Shown piece by piece: positions 28,603 through 36,879 of a stretch of DNA of 38,255 nucleotides. Made by a program: the position numbers and the translations under genes. Every line of letters begins with the position of its first letter. Position 1 is the first letter of the stretch. Source of the DNA: Actinomycetaceae bacterium (GTDB taxonomy: Bacteria; Actinomycetota; Actinomycetes; Actinomycetales; Actinomycetaceae); contig JAFYHO010000087.1 in the NCBI GenBank assembly GCA_017539125.1, positions 1 through 38,255 of the forward strand. The letters are read 5' to 3'. The notes under the pieces are model-generated. The model worked only from the letters and a program-made list of their open reading frames with translations, did not search any database and had not been told where the DNA came from.

Positions 28603-28920
28603 AATCAGTGTTCCTTTCTGTACAACTAACAAAAACGGTGAGCGGAAATGCTGGCATTTACGGCAAAGCTGGCATTGTCGGTAAATGCTGGCTTTTAATG
28701 AAAAAGGAGAGCTTCTCGCCCTGGAGTGTCATGTGTAAACAAAAAACAATTAGGACGAGAAGCTCACATGTAAGCATCAGGAAAATGCGCACAAGACGAT
28801 TTCTCCAAAAAACTGTGCAAGCCAAAAGGCTTCGCGCCTCACCTGCGCGGCTCACCAATGCCTACACTTATATACCCGACTTTTATCTACGAAATCGCAC
28901 CCTGCAAAACGTGAAATGGG
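28603..28920. other. Gap between integrase and ssb 2
   Basis: No reliable gene. GCTGGC repeat cluster 5 lies at 28646-28699. A dyad of GAGCTTCTCG (28709-28718) and CGAGAAGCTC (28756-28765) encloses TGTAAACAAAAAACAATTA (28734-28752), which nearly repeats at 30095-30113 in the attachment arm. A small AAGCC/GGCTT hairpin lies near 28818. The 121-codon plus-strand frame is poor in coding character. Confidence 0.55.
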
Positions 28921-29979
28921 TTATCTGGTGGGTAGTTCTGGGAGTTTATTGGCAAGTTCTTTTTGTCGTTTAATGCTGGCGTGTTGATACACCATAACGG
29001 TATCTGCGTCCTCGTGCCCACCACGACTCATCAGATCAGCATTAGTCGCTCCGGTGCGCCCGTACCAGGTCAAGTGTGTGTGCCTAAGCTCGTGAAAAGT
29101 TACATTTCCTAATCCTGCTTTTTTACGTGCTTCATTAAACTTATTATTAAATGTCGTGTGTGCTATCGGGTCGCTCGGGTTTCTACTCGCGGGAATGATA
29201 GGAGCGGTCGGAAAGTCCTCACAATAATCACTTTTAAGATAGGTACGCAAAGCAGGCATAATCTGGCTTGGTATAGCCAATGTGCGCACTCCAGCTTTTG
29301 TTTTAGGCGCACCAAGCATGCCCCCACCTTCTGAACGTTTCAAAGCTCTGCGCACGTGCATTTCTTCATTGTCCAAGTCAATATCTTGGCGCTGCAACCC
29401 CGCCATCTCGCCAAAACGCAGCCCCATATATGCGCCTAACAAGATACTGATGCGATAGCGTTCTTCCATTGCCAAATACAAGTCGAAAACTTGTCGAGGG
29501 GTAAGCGCTACACGTTCACGTTTAGCTTTGAAACTCAAAGCCTTTTTAATCTTGCGTATCGGATTTTCTTCGACCACACCCTCATCGACAAGATACGCAT
29601 AAAACGCAGAGACGGCGCGCGTGACATTAAAACGCCTTGCACTACCATCAATAGAGGAAAAAAGTAGTTCCCACTCATCAACTCTAATCTCATGCGGATA
29701 ACGCTCAGCAAAAACAGGAAAAACGTGCTTACGAAGATTGCTCTTATACCCTCGTAACGTATTAGGTGAATAATCGTTATCGACTAAATACTCCCACCAT
29801 AACTCTGCCCAATACTCAAAAGTATGCGCACTATCATTACCAACCCTTTCCTCACCCGCATACCCCAAGTCTTTCAAAATATCCCGCACAGCAATAGCCT
29901 CACTAAGTGAAGCATAACGGCGAATAACCCCACGCCCACGCACAACGTAAAACCCATTATCGGTAACCTCAATGCTCAC
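28921..29979 (-). CDS. int: Tyrosine site-specific integrase
   Basis: A 352-residue phage-type integrase from GTG 29979 with AAAGGAG upstream; a longer frame would read through the attachment arm. An N-terminal arm-binding part is followed by a SAM-like core-binding domain (about 52-130) and the catalytic domain: Arg 188 in GAYMGLRFGE, HELRH at 296-300, His 322 and Tyr 331 (VMVYQHAS). All catalytic residues are present. The gene ends toward the element and starts next to the tRNA, the normal layout for tRNA-targeting elements. Confidence 0.95.
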   Translation of the reverse strand: MSIEVTDNGFYVVRGRGVIRRYASLSEAIAVRDILKDLGYAGEERVGNDSAHTFEYWAELWWEYLVDNDYSPNTLRGYKSNLRKHVFPVFAERYPHEIRVDEWELLFSSIDGSARRFNVTRAVSAFYAYLVDEGVVEENPIRKIKKALSFKAKRERVALTPRQVFDLYLAMEERYRISILLGAYMGLRFGEMAGLQRQDIDLDNEEMHVRRALKRSEGGGMLGAPKTKAGVRTLAIPSQIMPALRTYLKSDYCEDFPTAPIIPASRNPSDPIAHTTFNNKFNEARKKAGLGNVTFHELRHTHLTWYGRTGATNADLMSRGGHEDADTVMVYQHASIKRQKELANKLPELPTR

Positions 29980-30144
29980 CGATACACTCCTTTTCCTCCA
30001 CCAAGCACACAATATACAGTCCCACAAAAACCAGAAAAGCGGAATAAAACACTCCAAGAACTGGACAAAAGTCCTAAAACTGCTAGTATGAAACTGTAAA
30101 CAAAAAATAATTAAAGTGTGTAGTAGTACGGAAATCAAGCAACT
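29980..30144. other. Attachment-site arm beside the integrase
   Basis: This non-coding stretch separates the integrase start from the core. It holds TGTAAACAAAAAATAATTA (30095-30113), a near copy of 28734-28752, and AT-rich sequence suited to arm binding. Confidence 0.5.
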
Positions 30145-30159
30145 GTGGAGCTAACGGGA
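30145..30159. repeat. attR core direct repeat
   Basis: Identical to 1-15 and covering the last 14 bases of the tRNA-Ala gene plus one base beyond it. Recombination here rebuilds an intact tRNA. Confidence 0.85.
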
Positions 30160-30218
30160 TTCGAACCCGTGACCTCTTCCATGCCATGGAAGCGCGCTAC
30201 CAACTGCGCCATAGCCCC
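30146..30218 (-). tRNA. tRNA-Ala (GGC)
   Basis: A 73-base cloverleaf: acceptor GGGGCTA pairs with TAGCTCC (one G-U), discriminator A, anticodon loop ATGGCAT with anticodon GGC, T-loop GTTCGAATC. CCA is not encoded. It is the integration target and remains whole. Confidence 0.97.
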
Positions 30219-30295
30219 GTAGACCTGATACATACTACAGAGATTTCATCTCCCCTACAGGTCAAATACGTAAGTCTCCCTGTAAAAAAGCTCAC

Positions 30296-30958
30296 TTAGG
30301 CTTCCATAGAGGACATGCCCTGGACACCCAATTCACTTTCACGCTCAGTAGGAATAACACGATTATGTGCAAGCAGCCTCCAAAAAGGCGGTTGCTCAAA
30401 AGAACGCATAAGCGACCAATGGCAATTATCTAAGCCCGCAATCCCAGACCACGCATCAGCATCCATACCCAACATCGCCGTCACCGCACAACTCAAAGCA
30501 GCACCGTGCGCGACAACAAGAAGAACCCCGCCATCCATCTGCTCACAGGCCTCAATAATCGCTTGGCTTGTGCGTCCACCAACCGATGTGCGCGTCTCCA
30601 CCCCGCGCTCAACGGGTGTACCTCCTGACTTCCACAACGCATAGTCTTTAGGAAAACGCTCACACAATTCATCACGCGTTAAGCCCTCAAAATCCCCAAA
30701 ATTACGCTCACGAAGCCGCTCATCCGTCTCAACAACCAACCCCGTCAAAGTAGCTACTTCCTCAGCTGTACGCACAGCACGCTTCAACGGCGAAGAAATA
30801 ATGCGGATGGGATTCATTGCCGCGACATAAGGAGCAACACGATGAGCCTGAGCAATCCCGTCCTCATTTAATTCGATATCCAAGGCTCCTTGGACACGCC
30901 GCGCCTGATTGTAATCCGTCTGCCCGTGGCGCCAAAAAATAATACGCTGCGCCGTCAT
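30296..30958 (-). CDS. Histidine phosphatase (phosphoglycerate mutase-like)
   Basis: A 220-residue protein with FWRHGQTDYN (catalytic His 11), SSPLKRAVRTAEE, ERNFGDFEG and VVAHGAALSC, the four conserved blocks of the histidine phosphatase superfamily. In actinobacteria the gene often follows rsfS, as here, with a four-base overlap. The substrate cannot be fixed from sequence; members act on sugar phosphates, phosphoglycerate or alpha-ribazole phosphate. Confidence 0.88.
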   Translation of the reverse strand: MTAQRIIFWRHGQTDYNQARRVQGALDIELNEDGIAQAHRVAPYVAAMNPIRIISSPLKRAVRTAEEVATLTGLVVETDERLRERNFGDFEGLTRDELCERFPKDYALWKSGGTPVERGVETRTSVGGRTSQAIIEACEQMDGGVLLVVAHGAALSCAVTAMLGMDADAWSGIAGLDNCHWSLMRSFEQPPFWRLLAHNRVIPTERESELGVQGMSSMEA

Positions 30959-31383
30959 TGGAACTCGCTACCAGAAAAAGCGTAGGATGCCAGAGGATTA
31001 GCCTGTTCCTCTTCACCAGAAAAGTCACATTCCAAGTCGATAACGGGACAGTCTCCCCACAGCTTGTCGAGAGCATAAAAATCGCGTTCGTCCTCGTGAA
31101 AAATGTGGACAATGAGGTCACCGTAATCCAGAAGAATCCAATGCATTTCACCGCTCATGCCCTCACGGTGTTTCAACTGCACCCCACACTTATGAGCAGC
31201 CTCATCAACCGCATTGACGATTGCTCTCATTTGGCGCTGCGACGAAGCAGAGAGAACAAGAAAAGCCTCAACAAGTACCAATTGCTCGGACACATCAATA
31301 CACGTACCACTCGTTGCCTTCACGTCGGAAGCTGCCTGAGCTAAAGTGCGAGCAAAAGAAACAATCTCCTCGCTTGCCGTCAC
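30955..31383 (-). CDS. rsfS: Ribosome silencing factor RsfS
   Basis: A 142-residue protein of the RsfS/Iojap family: CIDVSEQLVLVEAFLVLSAS, REGMSGEMHWILLDYGDLIVHIFHEDERDFYALDKLWGD-type core. It binds large subunit protein L14 and keeps subunits apart when nutrients are low. Standard order nadD to rsfS is kept, with one extra gene between them. Confidence 0.93.
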   Translation of the reverse strand: MTASEEIVSFARTLAQAASDVKATSGTCIDVSEQLVLVEAFLVLSASSQRQMRAIVNAVDEAAHKCGVQLKHREGMSGEMHWILLDYGDLIVHIFHEDERDFYALDKLWGDCPVIDLECDFSGEEEQANPLASYAFSGSEFQ

Positions 31384-31430
31384 ATCATCTCCTCATACAC
31401 AAGCTGCGCTAGACCCGATTAGGGCTCTAA

Positions 31431-32669
31431 CTAAACCGCGTCTACCCCATAATCCACAACGCACGCTTGAGCGGTCTCTACGGGCTCCAGCGAAGTTCCT
31501 TCTGCACCAAAAATAAGTTTCTGAACGATAAGTCCGAGAACGACGCCAATAAGAACAAAGACAAGGATAATAAGAGCCGAGATGAGGCGATCTTTCGTTG
31601 TTTTTTCTTCATCAACATCGCCTATTCGCATGGTGACGTCCGTGGGATAACGACCATCCGCAGCAACCACCGCAACCTCGTCAGAATCCGCAGAAGAATC
31701 GTCAGGCGAATCCGCTGAGACATCTACGGCTGCAGAATCGTCACGCCCAACCTCCTTCGCTTTGTCATCCTTGTCATCTGCGCTGTCATCTGTCTCGTCT
31801 TTATCATCCTCAGGGCTATCGGCACTCTCTGGTTGAGCTTCCTCTTCCTTTTCAGAGGTGGTGTCGGCCTGCGCACTTTCTTCTGCACGAGGTGCGCCTT
31901 CCTCAACTGGAGCTTCGCCAGCCTTATCGTCCGCTTCCGCAGGAGCCTCAACGTCATTATCCTCTGTTGTCACTTCGACAAGTGATTCTGGCTCGTCTAC
32001 GACAGTCTGAGGTGCCTGCGCAGAATCGTCTACCTGCTCATCTGGCGTATCGGCAGACTCGGCAGACTCGGCAGACAATACATCACGAGCTTCTTTCTGC
32101 CCCTCGCGTGTGCGAGCAACGAGACGATCACGGAAAGAAGCAGCATCTTTATCTTTTGTGTGGAAACGGTCAAAGACAGAGGAACGCCCAGAATGCGTAG
32201 CCTCATCTTTCTTGTCTTTCTCTTCTTTAGCGGCATCAGTGCTATCTTGAGTATCAACAGCCTTGCCCTCTTCAACATCCTTATGTGCTTCTTCCTCAGA
32301 AGTGGCAGTCTCAGACGTTGATGTTTCAGCACCAGATTCCAAAGACTCTTTCGTATCCTCGCTTTGAGCAGCATCGCTGAGTGCGGGAAAACTAAAGGTA
32401 TGGACTGCACCTGCAGTATTTTCTTCTGGAGCGTTATCCTCTTCAGCCTGCGTAGAAGCTGAAGCAAACTTGGCGCTTTGTTCGGCCGCCTTAGCCTCAT
32501 TCGCTTCACGCTGCAGACGCATTTCCCTACGCGAAGGGCGACGGAGATGCAATTCAGATGTACGCGTCAGCAAATCGTCACGTGAGACTTGGTCGTCCTC
32601 CCGTCCGACTTTCAACAAACCTTGTTCACGCATCTCACGACGGGACAGGCGGGGTTTTTCCTCGCTCAT
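31431..32669 (-). CDS. Acidic disordered protein with C-terminal membrane anchor
   Basis: A 412-residue protein. The start is basic and repeats SRREMR twice, the middle 300 residues are rich in Glu, Asp, Ala and Ser and probably unfolded, and one membrane segment lies near 362-388. It overlaps nadD by ATGA. Similar low-complexity membrane proteins stand between nadD and rsfS in other Actinomycetaceae as far as I recall; no function is known to me. Confidence 0.8.
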   Translation of the reverse strand: MSEEKPRLSRREMREQGLLKVGREDDQVSRDDLLTRTSELHLRRPSRREMRLQREANEAKAAEQSAKFASASTQAEEDNAPEENTAGAVHTFSFPALSDAAQSEDTKESLESGAETSTSETATSEEEAHKDVEEGKAVDTQDSTDAAKEEKDKKDEATHSGRSSVFDRFHTKDKDAASFRDRLVARTREGQKEARDVLSAESAESADTPDEQVDDSAQAPQTVVDEPESLVEVTTEDNDVEAPAEADDKAGEAPVEEGAPRAEESAQADTTSEKEEEAQPESADSPEDDKDETDDSADDKDDKAKEVGRDDSAAVDVSADSPDDSSADSDEVAVVAADGRYPTDVTMRIGDVDEEKTTKDRLISALIILVFVLIGVVLGLIVQKLIFGAEGTSLEPVETAQACVVDYGVDAV

Positions 32670-33367
32670 TCGTACTCCTTTCGCTTGCCCATAGAGGGCT
32701 CTGATGGCTGCGGCTTCAAAAAAGCTCCAGATTCATCATTATATAAATGATACTTCGCAATATAGCGAACTACACTATCAGGTACTAAATACCACACTGG
32801 CTTGCCTGCACTAACTCGTTGCCGGCAGTCCGTCGAGGATATCGCCATTGCGGGGACTTCGAGGAGAGAAACCTTGCCTTCGGGTAAACCTTTCGTATCA
32901 AAGTGATGTCCTGGGCGACTCACTCCAACAAAATGCGCTAAATCCCAAAGCTCCTCTGAATCTTTCCATGTCAAGATTTGCGATAACGCATCAGATCCCG
33001 TAATAAAGAAAAGCTCGTCAGCAGGATAGATAGCTTGTAAATCTCGAAGGGTGTCGATTGTGTAGGTATCTCCCGGACGATCGATATCAACGCGGGAAAC
33101 AGAAAAACGGGTGTTCGCCACGGTTGCAAGCACAGTCATCAAATAACGGTGTTCCGGCAAAGTAACCTGACGGTCTTTTTTGAAAGGCTGACAACCCGCA
33201 GGGACGAAAACAACCTCATCGAGCGCAAATTGGTACTGCACTTCAGAGGCAGCGACAAGATGCCCGTGGTGGATGGGGTCAAAGGTACCGCCCATAATCC
33301 CAATACGGCGCGGTTTGCCTGAGACGACATCAGTAGGGACGCCTAAATGATTATTAGGCTGACTCAT
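32666..33367 (-). CDS. nadD: Nicotinate-nucleotide adenylyltransferase
   Basis: The 233-residue enzyme joins ATP and nicotinate mononucleotide in NAD synthesis. [12 protein letters not shown] at 26-37 is the nucleotide-binding motif, [16 protein letters not shown] and [11 protein letters not shown] (ISSTxxR motif) follow in the right places. An 18-residue N-terminal extension precedes the fold; the start has good support but a shorter one near the core cannot be excluded. Confidence 0.94.
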   Translation of the reverse strand: MSQPNNHLGVPTDVVSGKPRRIGIMGGTFDPIHHGHLVAASEVQYQFALDEVVFVPAGCQPFKKDRQVTLPEHRYLMTVLATVANTRFSVSRVDIDRPGDTYTIDTLRDLQAIYPADELFFITGSDALSQILTWKDSEELWDLAHFVGVSRPGHHFDTKGLPEGKVSLLEVPAMAISSTDCRQRVSAGKPVWYLVPDSVVRYIAKYHLYNDESGAFLKPQPSEPSMGKRKEYE

Positions 33368-33443
33368 CCGTCTCTCCTATTCCTTGACACCTGTTCTCAT
33401 ACGTCTAGGACGTGTGATGACATCATCCTACACGATTGTCACC

Positions 33444-34712
33444 TTAGGAGCGAATATGCCCGTCACCACGAGCAATCCACATAGTTGTCGTGATTTCGTC
33501 AAGACCCATCGGACCGCGAGCATGAAGCTTCTGGGTAGAAATGCCGATTTCTGCACCCAAACCGAATTGTCCGCCGTCCGTAAACCGAGTCGAAGCGTTG
33601 ACCATAACAGCCGCGCAATCAAGCCCGTTGACAAATTCTTCGATAGCGTCGCAATCTTGGGCAACAATGGCCTCAGTATGCCCGGTCGAATAGGTGCGTA
33701 TATGCTCAAGTGCGCTGTCCAAATCAGGAACAACACGCACTGCCATCTCTAAAGCGAGATACTCGCGCTCCCAATCGTCCTCGGTAGCGTCAACAATCTC
33801 GACCCCCTCAGGCGCCAACTCGCGCGTGCGCTCATCAGCGTGGAGAACAACGCCCGCCTCAGACAGAGACGAGAGCGCTCCAGGCAGGAAATCCTCCGCA
33901 ACATCGCCGTGTACAAGGAGCGTCTCGGCAGCATTACACACGCCGACGCGCTGAGTTTTGGAGTTTATGGTGATGGCGTGGGCTTTATCAAGGTCAGCCG
34001 AAGAATCAACATAAACATGACAGTTGCCAACGCCTGTTTCAATGACGGGAACAAGAGACTGTTCTACGACGGTACGGATGAGCCCTGCGCCCCCGCGAGG
34101 AATAACGAGGTCAACTAGCCCACGGGCACGCATAAGGGCAACAGCACCCTCGCGTCCGAAACTGTCGATTGAGGAAATAGCGTCACTGGGCAGCCCGCAG
34201 CTGGCAATCGCCGTGCGCATAATATCGACGAGCACACTATTGGTACGCGCCGCAGCGGAACCGCCACGCAAAATAGCGGCACTTCCTGCTTTGAGGGCGA
34301 GACTTGCCGCATCGACCGTCACATTAGGACGGGCTTCGTAGATCATTCCAATCACACCGATAGGTACGCGCACTTGAGTCAGGCGCATTCCGTTATCGAG
34401 GGTGCGTCCTTTGATGACATCTCCAATGGGGTCAGGAAGGGAGGCAACATGACGGACAGCCTCGGCGATATCCGCGATGCGTTCACTATCGAGGAACAAG
34501 CGGTCGAGTAGGCCTTGGCTCATGCCTCCTGCGCGTTCGCGCTCGTAATCTTCAGCATTTGCTTCTTCAATCTGAGCTGCGTTTTCACAGAGGGCCGCTG
34601 CGATAGCTTCGAGAGCTTCATTTTTTTGCGCTGTTGTTGCTTTGCGCATAGTAACGCTAGCCACGCGCGCAGCGCTAGCGATACTTTCCACACTTTCGGT
34701 ATAATCGTTCAT
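33444..34712 (-). CDS. proA: Gamma-glutamyl phosphate reductase
   Basis: The 422-residue enzyme makes glutamate semialdehyde for proline. It shows VPIGVIGMIYEARPNVTVDAA-type conserved sequence, the LRGGSAA motif and the catalytic Cys in QRVGVCNAAETLLVH, plus GPMGLDEITT near the end. Length is usual. Its partner proB lies 1 kb away with trxA and one other gene inserted between them. Confidence 0.96.
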   Translation of the reverse strand: MNDYTESVESIASAARVASVTMRKATTAQKNEALEAIAAALCENAAQIEEANAEDYERERAGGMSQGLLDRLFLDSERIADIAEAVRHVASLPDPIGDVIKGRTLDNGMRLTQVRVPIGVIGMIYEARPNVTVDAASLALKAGSAAILRGGSAAARTNSVLVDIMRTAIASCGLPSDAISSIDSFGREGAVALMRARGLVDLVIPRGGAGLIRTVVEQSLVPVIETGVGNCHVYVDSSADLDKAHAITINSKTQRVGVCNAAETLLVHGDVAEDFLPGALSSLSEAGVVLHADERTRELAPEGVEIVDATEDDWEREYLALEMAVRVVPDLDSALEHIRTYSTGHTEAIVAQDCDAIEEFVNGLDCAAVMVNASTRFTDGGQFGLGAEIGISTQKLHARGPMGLDEITTTMWIARGDGHIRS

Positions 34713-34808
34713 GCTCTAAGCGTACAGGAGTGCCGACGGGAATAGACCCGCCTTTGGGTGCGTTTTGATTCTTGAAACATTCCAGTTAACAATATAAGGA
34801 AGGCAAAG

Positions 34809-35204
34809 ATGGCGACCATCGAACTTACCGAGTCAACTTTTGACGACACCATTAAAGAGGGTACCGTCCTCGTGGACTTTTGGGCACCTTGGTGTGGCCC
34901 CTGTCGTCAGTTTGCTCCAATTTTTGAAAAAGTTTCCGAGGCACACGCGGATGTTGTATTCGCTAAGGTGAACACGGAAGAAGAAACTGCACTTGCAGCT
35001 TCTGCGCAGATTTCCGCCATTCCCACTTTGATGGCCTTCCGTGACGGTATCTGCATTTTCCAGCAAGCAGGTGCTCTTGGCGCTTCTGCCCTCGAGTCTC
35101 TTATTGAGAAGATTCAGAGTCTCGATATGGACGAAGTGCGCAAGGCTGTCGCAGAGCAGGAAGCTGCAGAAGATTCGCCCGCTTCCGGTTCGGGAAGTTT
35201 CTAA
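34809..35204 (+). CDS. trxA: Thioredoxin
   Basis: A 131-residue thioredoxin with WCGPC at 28-32 and the cis-Pro in SAIPTLMAF. A short acidic, Ser-rich tail follows the fold. AAGGAAGG is upstream, and TTGAAA/TATAAG at 34772/34793 may be its promoter (short 15-base spacer). It is the only plus-strand gene on the chromosomal side, set between proA and proB. Confidence 0.93.
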   Translation: MATIELTESTFDDTIKEGTVLVDFWAPWCGPCRQFAPIFEKVSEAHADVVFAKVNTEEETALAASAQISAIPTLMAFRDGICIFQQAGALGASALESLIEKIQSLDMDEVRKAVAEQEAAEDSPASGSGSF

Positions 35205-35220
35205 ACTAATAAGTCTTTAC

Positions 35221-35257
35221 GTAGGGGGCAGAGATACCAGTTATCTCTGCCCCCTAC
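35221..35257. terminator. Convergent terminator after trxA
   Basis: GTAGGGGGCAGAGATA and TATCTCTGCCCCCTAC pair perfectly over 16 bases around a five-base loop, between two converging genes. Confidence 0.9.
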
Positions 35258-35269
35258 ATTATTGCCCGA

Positions 35270-35752
35270 CTAATCACGTTGAGGAAAAAGTGTCGCTAAG
35301 TAATCAGCCAAGCGCTCGGTGAAAAAAGAGTAATAATCTCGCTTCCCATATCGCCACTGGCGCGACAAAAGCGGAAAACCTGCCCATGCGAGCGAGGGAA
35401 TACCGATAAGGAGAAGATAGAGCGGTCCGAAGAAAAGCGATTGAATGCTGTGCCCATACTCGTGTGCGTGCAATTTCCTGCTTTTCTCAAGCTCGTTGGC
35501 AGACACAGGCGAAGCAGGGTCAATATAGGCAGGACGAGGAAGAAAAAGAAACATTCCCAAAGAAACAGCACCTCTTTTAGGCCAATACGTCACGACTGCA
35601 CCGCGATATACGGCATGAGGAGAACGCACATAAACACACCACACAATAAAACCGAGACAGCTTTGAGGCAATCCCCATGTCAGCTGCCAGAACACATAGG
35701 CTGTACGTGCAAAACGACGCCGCATGGTAACTCTGGCGCTCTCGTCCGTCAT
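35270..35752 (-). CDS. HEYGH-motif membrane protein
   Basis: A 160-residue protein with hydrophobic stretches near 18-44 and 111-127, and HAHEYGHSIQSLFFGPLYLL, a HExxH-like zinc-binding motif between them. The motif suggests a small metallopeptidase, but no third ligand can be assigned with confidence. Short proteins with HEYGHS and GPLYL segments occur in Gram-positive bacteria without known function. It overlaps proB by four bases. Confidence 0.7.
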   Translation of the reverse strand: MTDESARVTMRRRFARTAYVFWQLTWGLPQSCLGFIVWCVYVRSPHAVYRGAVVTYWPKRGAVSLGMFLFLPRPAYIDPASPVSANELEKSRKLHAHEYGHSIQSLFFGPLYLLLIGIPSLAWAGFPLLSRQWRYGKRDYYSFFTERLADYLATLFPQRD

Positions 35753-36879
35753 TGATGGCTACCCGTACTGCGGATACGAACTAAATCATTGGCATGGACA
35801 ACAGGGCGCAAGCCGCGCGCCGAATCCTTATCAGCTGCAATACGAGTGAGGTCCTCCGAAGAAAATCCAGTCAAACCGCGCCCAATCTTCTGACCGTCCA
35901 CACTTTGAATATCAACCAAATCCCCCACTGTAAAACGTCCAGCAACCGCCACGACACCGACAGGAAGCAAAGAAGCACCACTTGAGCCCAATGCCTGAGC
36001 AGCCCCCGAGTCAACAATGACCGTGCCACGTGACTGAGCTGCATGAGCAAGCCAAAGCTGACGGGCAGAACTACGCGGACGTGTCGGAGCAAACCACGTA
36101 CCAACATTCTCACCAGCCAGAGCACGCTCGACATTATCGGCGCTCGTCAACAAGACACCTACTCCCCCGTTACACGCCAAATCAGCGGCGGCAACCTTCG
36201 TCGCCATGCCACCAGTGCCCACAACGGAACCGCGCCCAGTAATCTCATACTGCTCCAATTCGTCAAGGGCATGAACCTCGCTGATGAGGCGCGCGTCGCC
36301 ACCGTGGGAAGGCGGAGAAGTGTAAAGGCCGTCAACATCTGTGAGAAGAATCAGAGCATCGGCAGCAACCAAATGCGAGGTGAGAGCCGCCAGGCGGTCA
36401 TTGTCTCCAAAACGCAATTCTTCAGTTATCACAGCGTCATTTTCATTGACGATAGGAATAATCCCGTAGCTGAGCAGCAAGAGCAAAGACTCTTGAGCGT
36501 TCGCATAATGACGGCGATTCATAATATCTGTTACCGTCAACAAAACCTGCCCAACCGTAATATCGGCCTTAGCGAATTCTTCCTGATAAGCAGCAATCAG
36601 GCGCGACTGCCCAACCATCGACGCGGCCTGATGAAGAGGAATATCTTTCGGGCGGTCCTTCAAACCAACCGCATTCATGCCTGCTGCCATAGAACCAGAA
36701 GAGACGAGTACAATCTCCTGGCCGCGTTCACGCGCTCCAATAATCGCCTGGGTTAAACGGGCAATAGCCTCGGTATCAAGAGTGCCGTCTGGCAAAGTCA
36801 AAGACGAAGAGCCGACCTTAACAACAAGGCGCTCTGCGTGACGGATTTGCTCGCGGCTACTGAGGGCTTCTTTCATCAC
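35749..36879 (-). CDS. proB: Glutamate 5-kinase
   Basis: The 376-residue enzyme phosphorylates glutamate in proline synthesis. The amino acid kinase domain shows VVKVGSSSLT, IVLVSSGSMAAGMNAVGL, NENDAVITEELRFGDND and GTGGMATKVAAA; a PUA domain follows from about 280 (GTVIVDSGAAQAL). Length is typical of the PUA-bearing form. It follows obgE with a one-base overlap. Confidence 0.96.
   Translation of the reverse strand: MMKEALSSREQIRHAERLVVKVGSSSLTLPDGTLDTEAIARLTQAIIGARERGQEIVLVSSGSMAAGMNAVGLKDRPKDIPLHQAASMVGQSRLIAAYQEEFAKADITVGQVLLTVTDIMNRRHYANAQESLLLLLSYGIIPIVNENDAVITEELRFGDNDRLAALTSHLVAADALILLTDVDGLYTSPPSHGGDARLISEVHALDELEQYEITGRGSVVGTGGMATKVAAADLACNGGVGVLLTSADNVERALAGENVGTWFAPTRPRSSARQLWLAHAAQSRGTVIVDSGAAQALGSSGASLLPVGVVAVAGRFTVGDLVDIQSVDGQKIGRGLTGFSSEDLTRIAADKDSARGLRPVVHANDLVRIRSTGSHQ

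Larger units (their letters stand above)
1..30159. mobile_element. Integrative and conjugative element in tRNA-Ala
   Basis: The stretch is bounded by identical 15-bp sequences at 1-15 and 30145-30159, the latter forming the 3' end of an intact tRNA-Ala gene. Next to the tRNA lies a tyrosine integrase; inside are a relaxase, a coupling protein, a VirB4 ATPase and further mating-pair genes, MobC, a Rep-like gene, ParA, SSB, ArdA and two toxin-antitoxin pairs. That is a full set for self-transfer, and the Rep-like and ParA genes suggest a replicating circular phase. I see no transposase and no recognisable excisionase. The exact left limit relies on the window starting at the repeat, so a few bases of core could lie outside. 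Confidence 0.9.

Noticed and set aside
24724-28699. GCTGGC repeats as a CRISPR array
   Set aside because: Units are short, unevenly spaced, spread over 10 kb, and not separated by unique spacers of constant length; no cas genes.
29980-30138. N-terminal extension of the integrase by 53 residues
   Set aside because: It would code through the attachment arm and gives an odd hydrophobic start; GTG 29979 has a good ribosome site.
33368-33443. Terminator between proA and nadD
   Set aside because: A GATGACATCATC dyad is present, but the stem is short and lacks a T run, so I do not call it.
36043-36756. Plus-strand frame of 237 codons
   Set aside because: Antisense to proB and without a recognisable domain.
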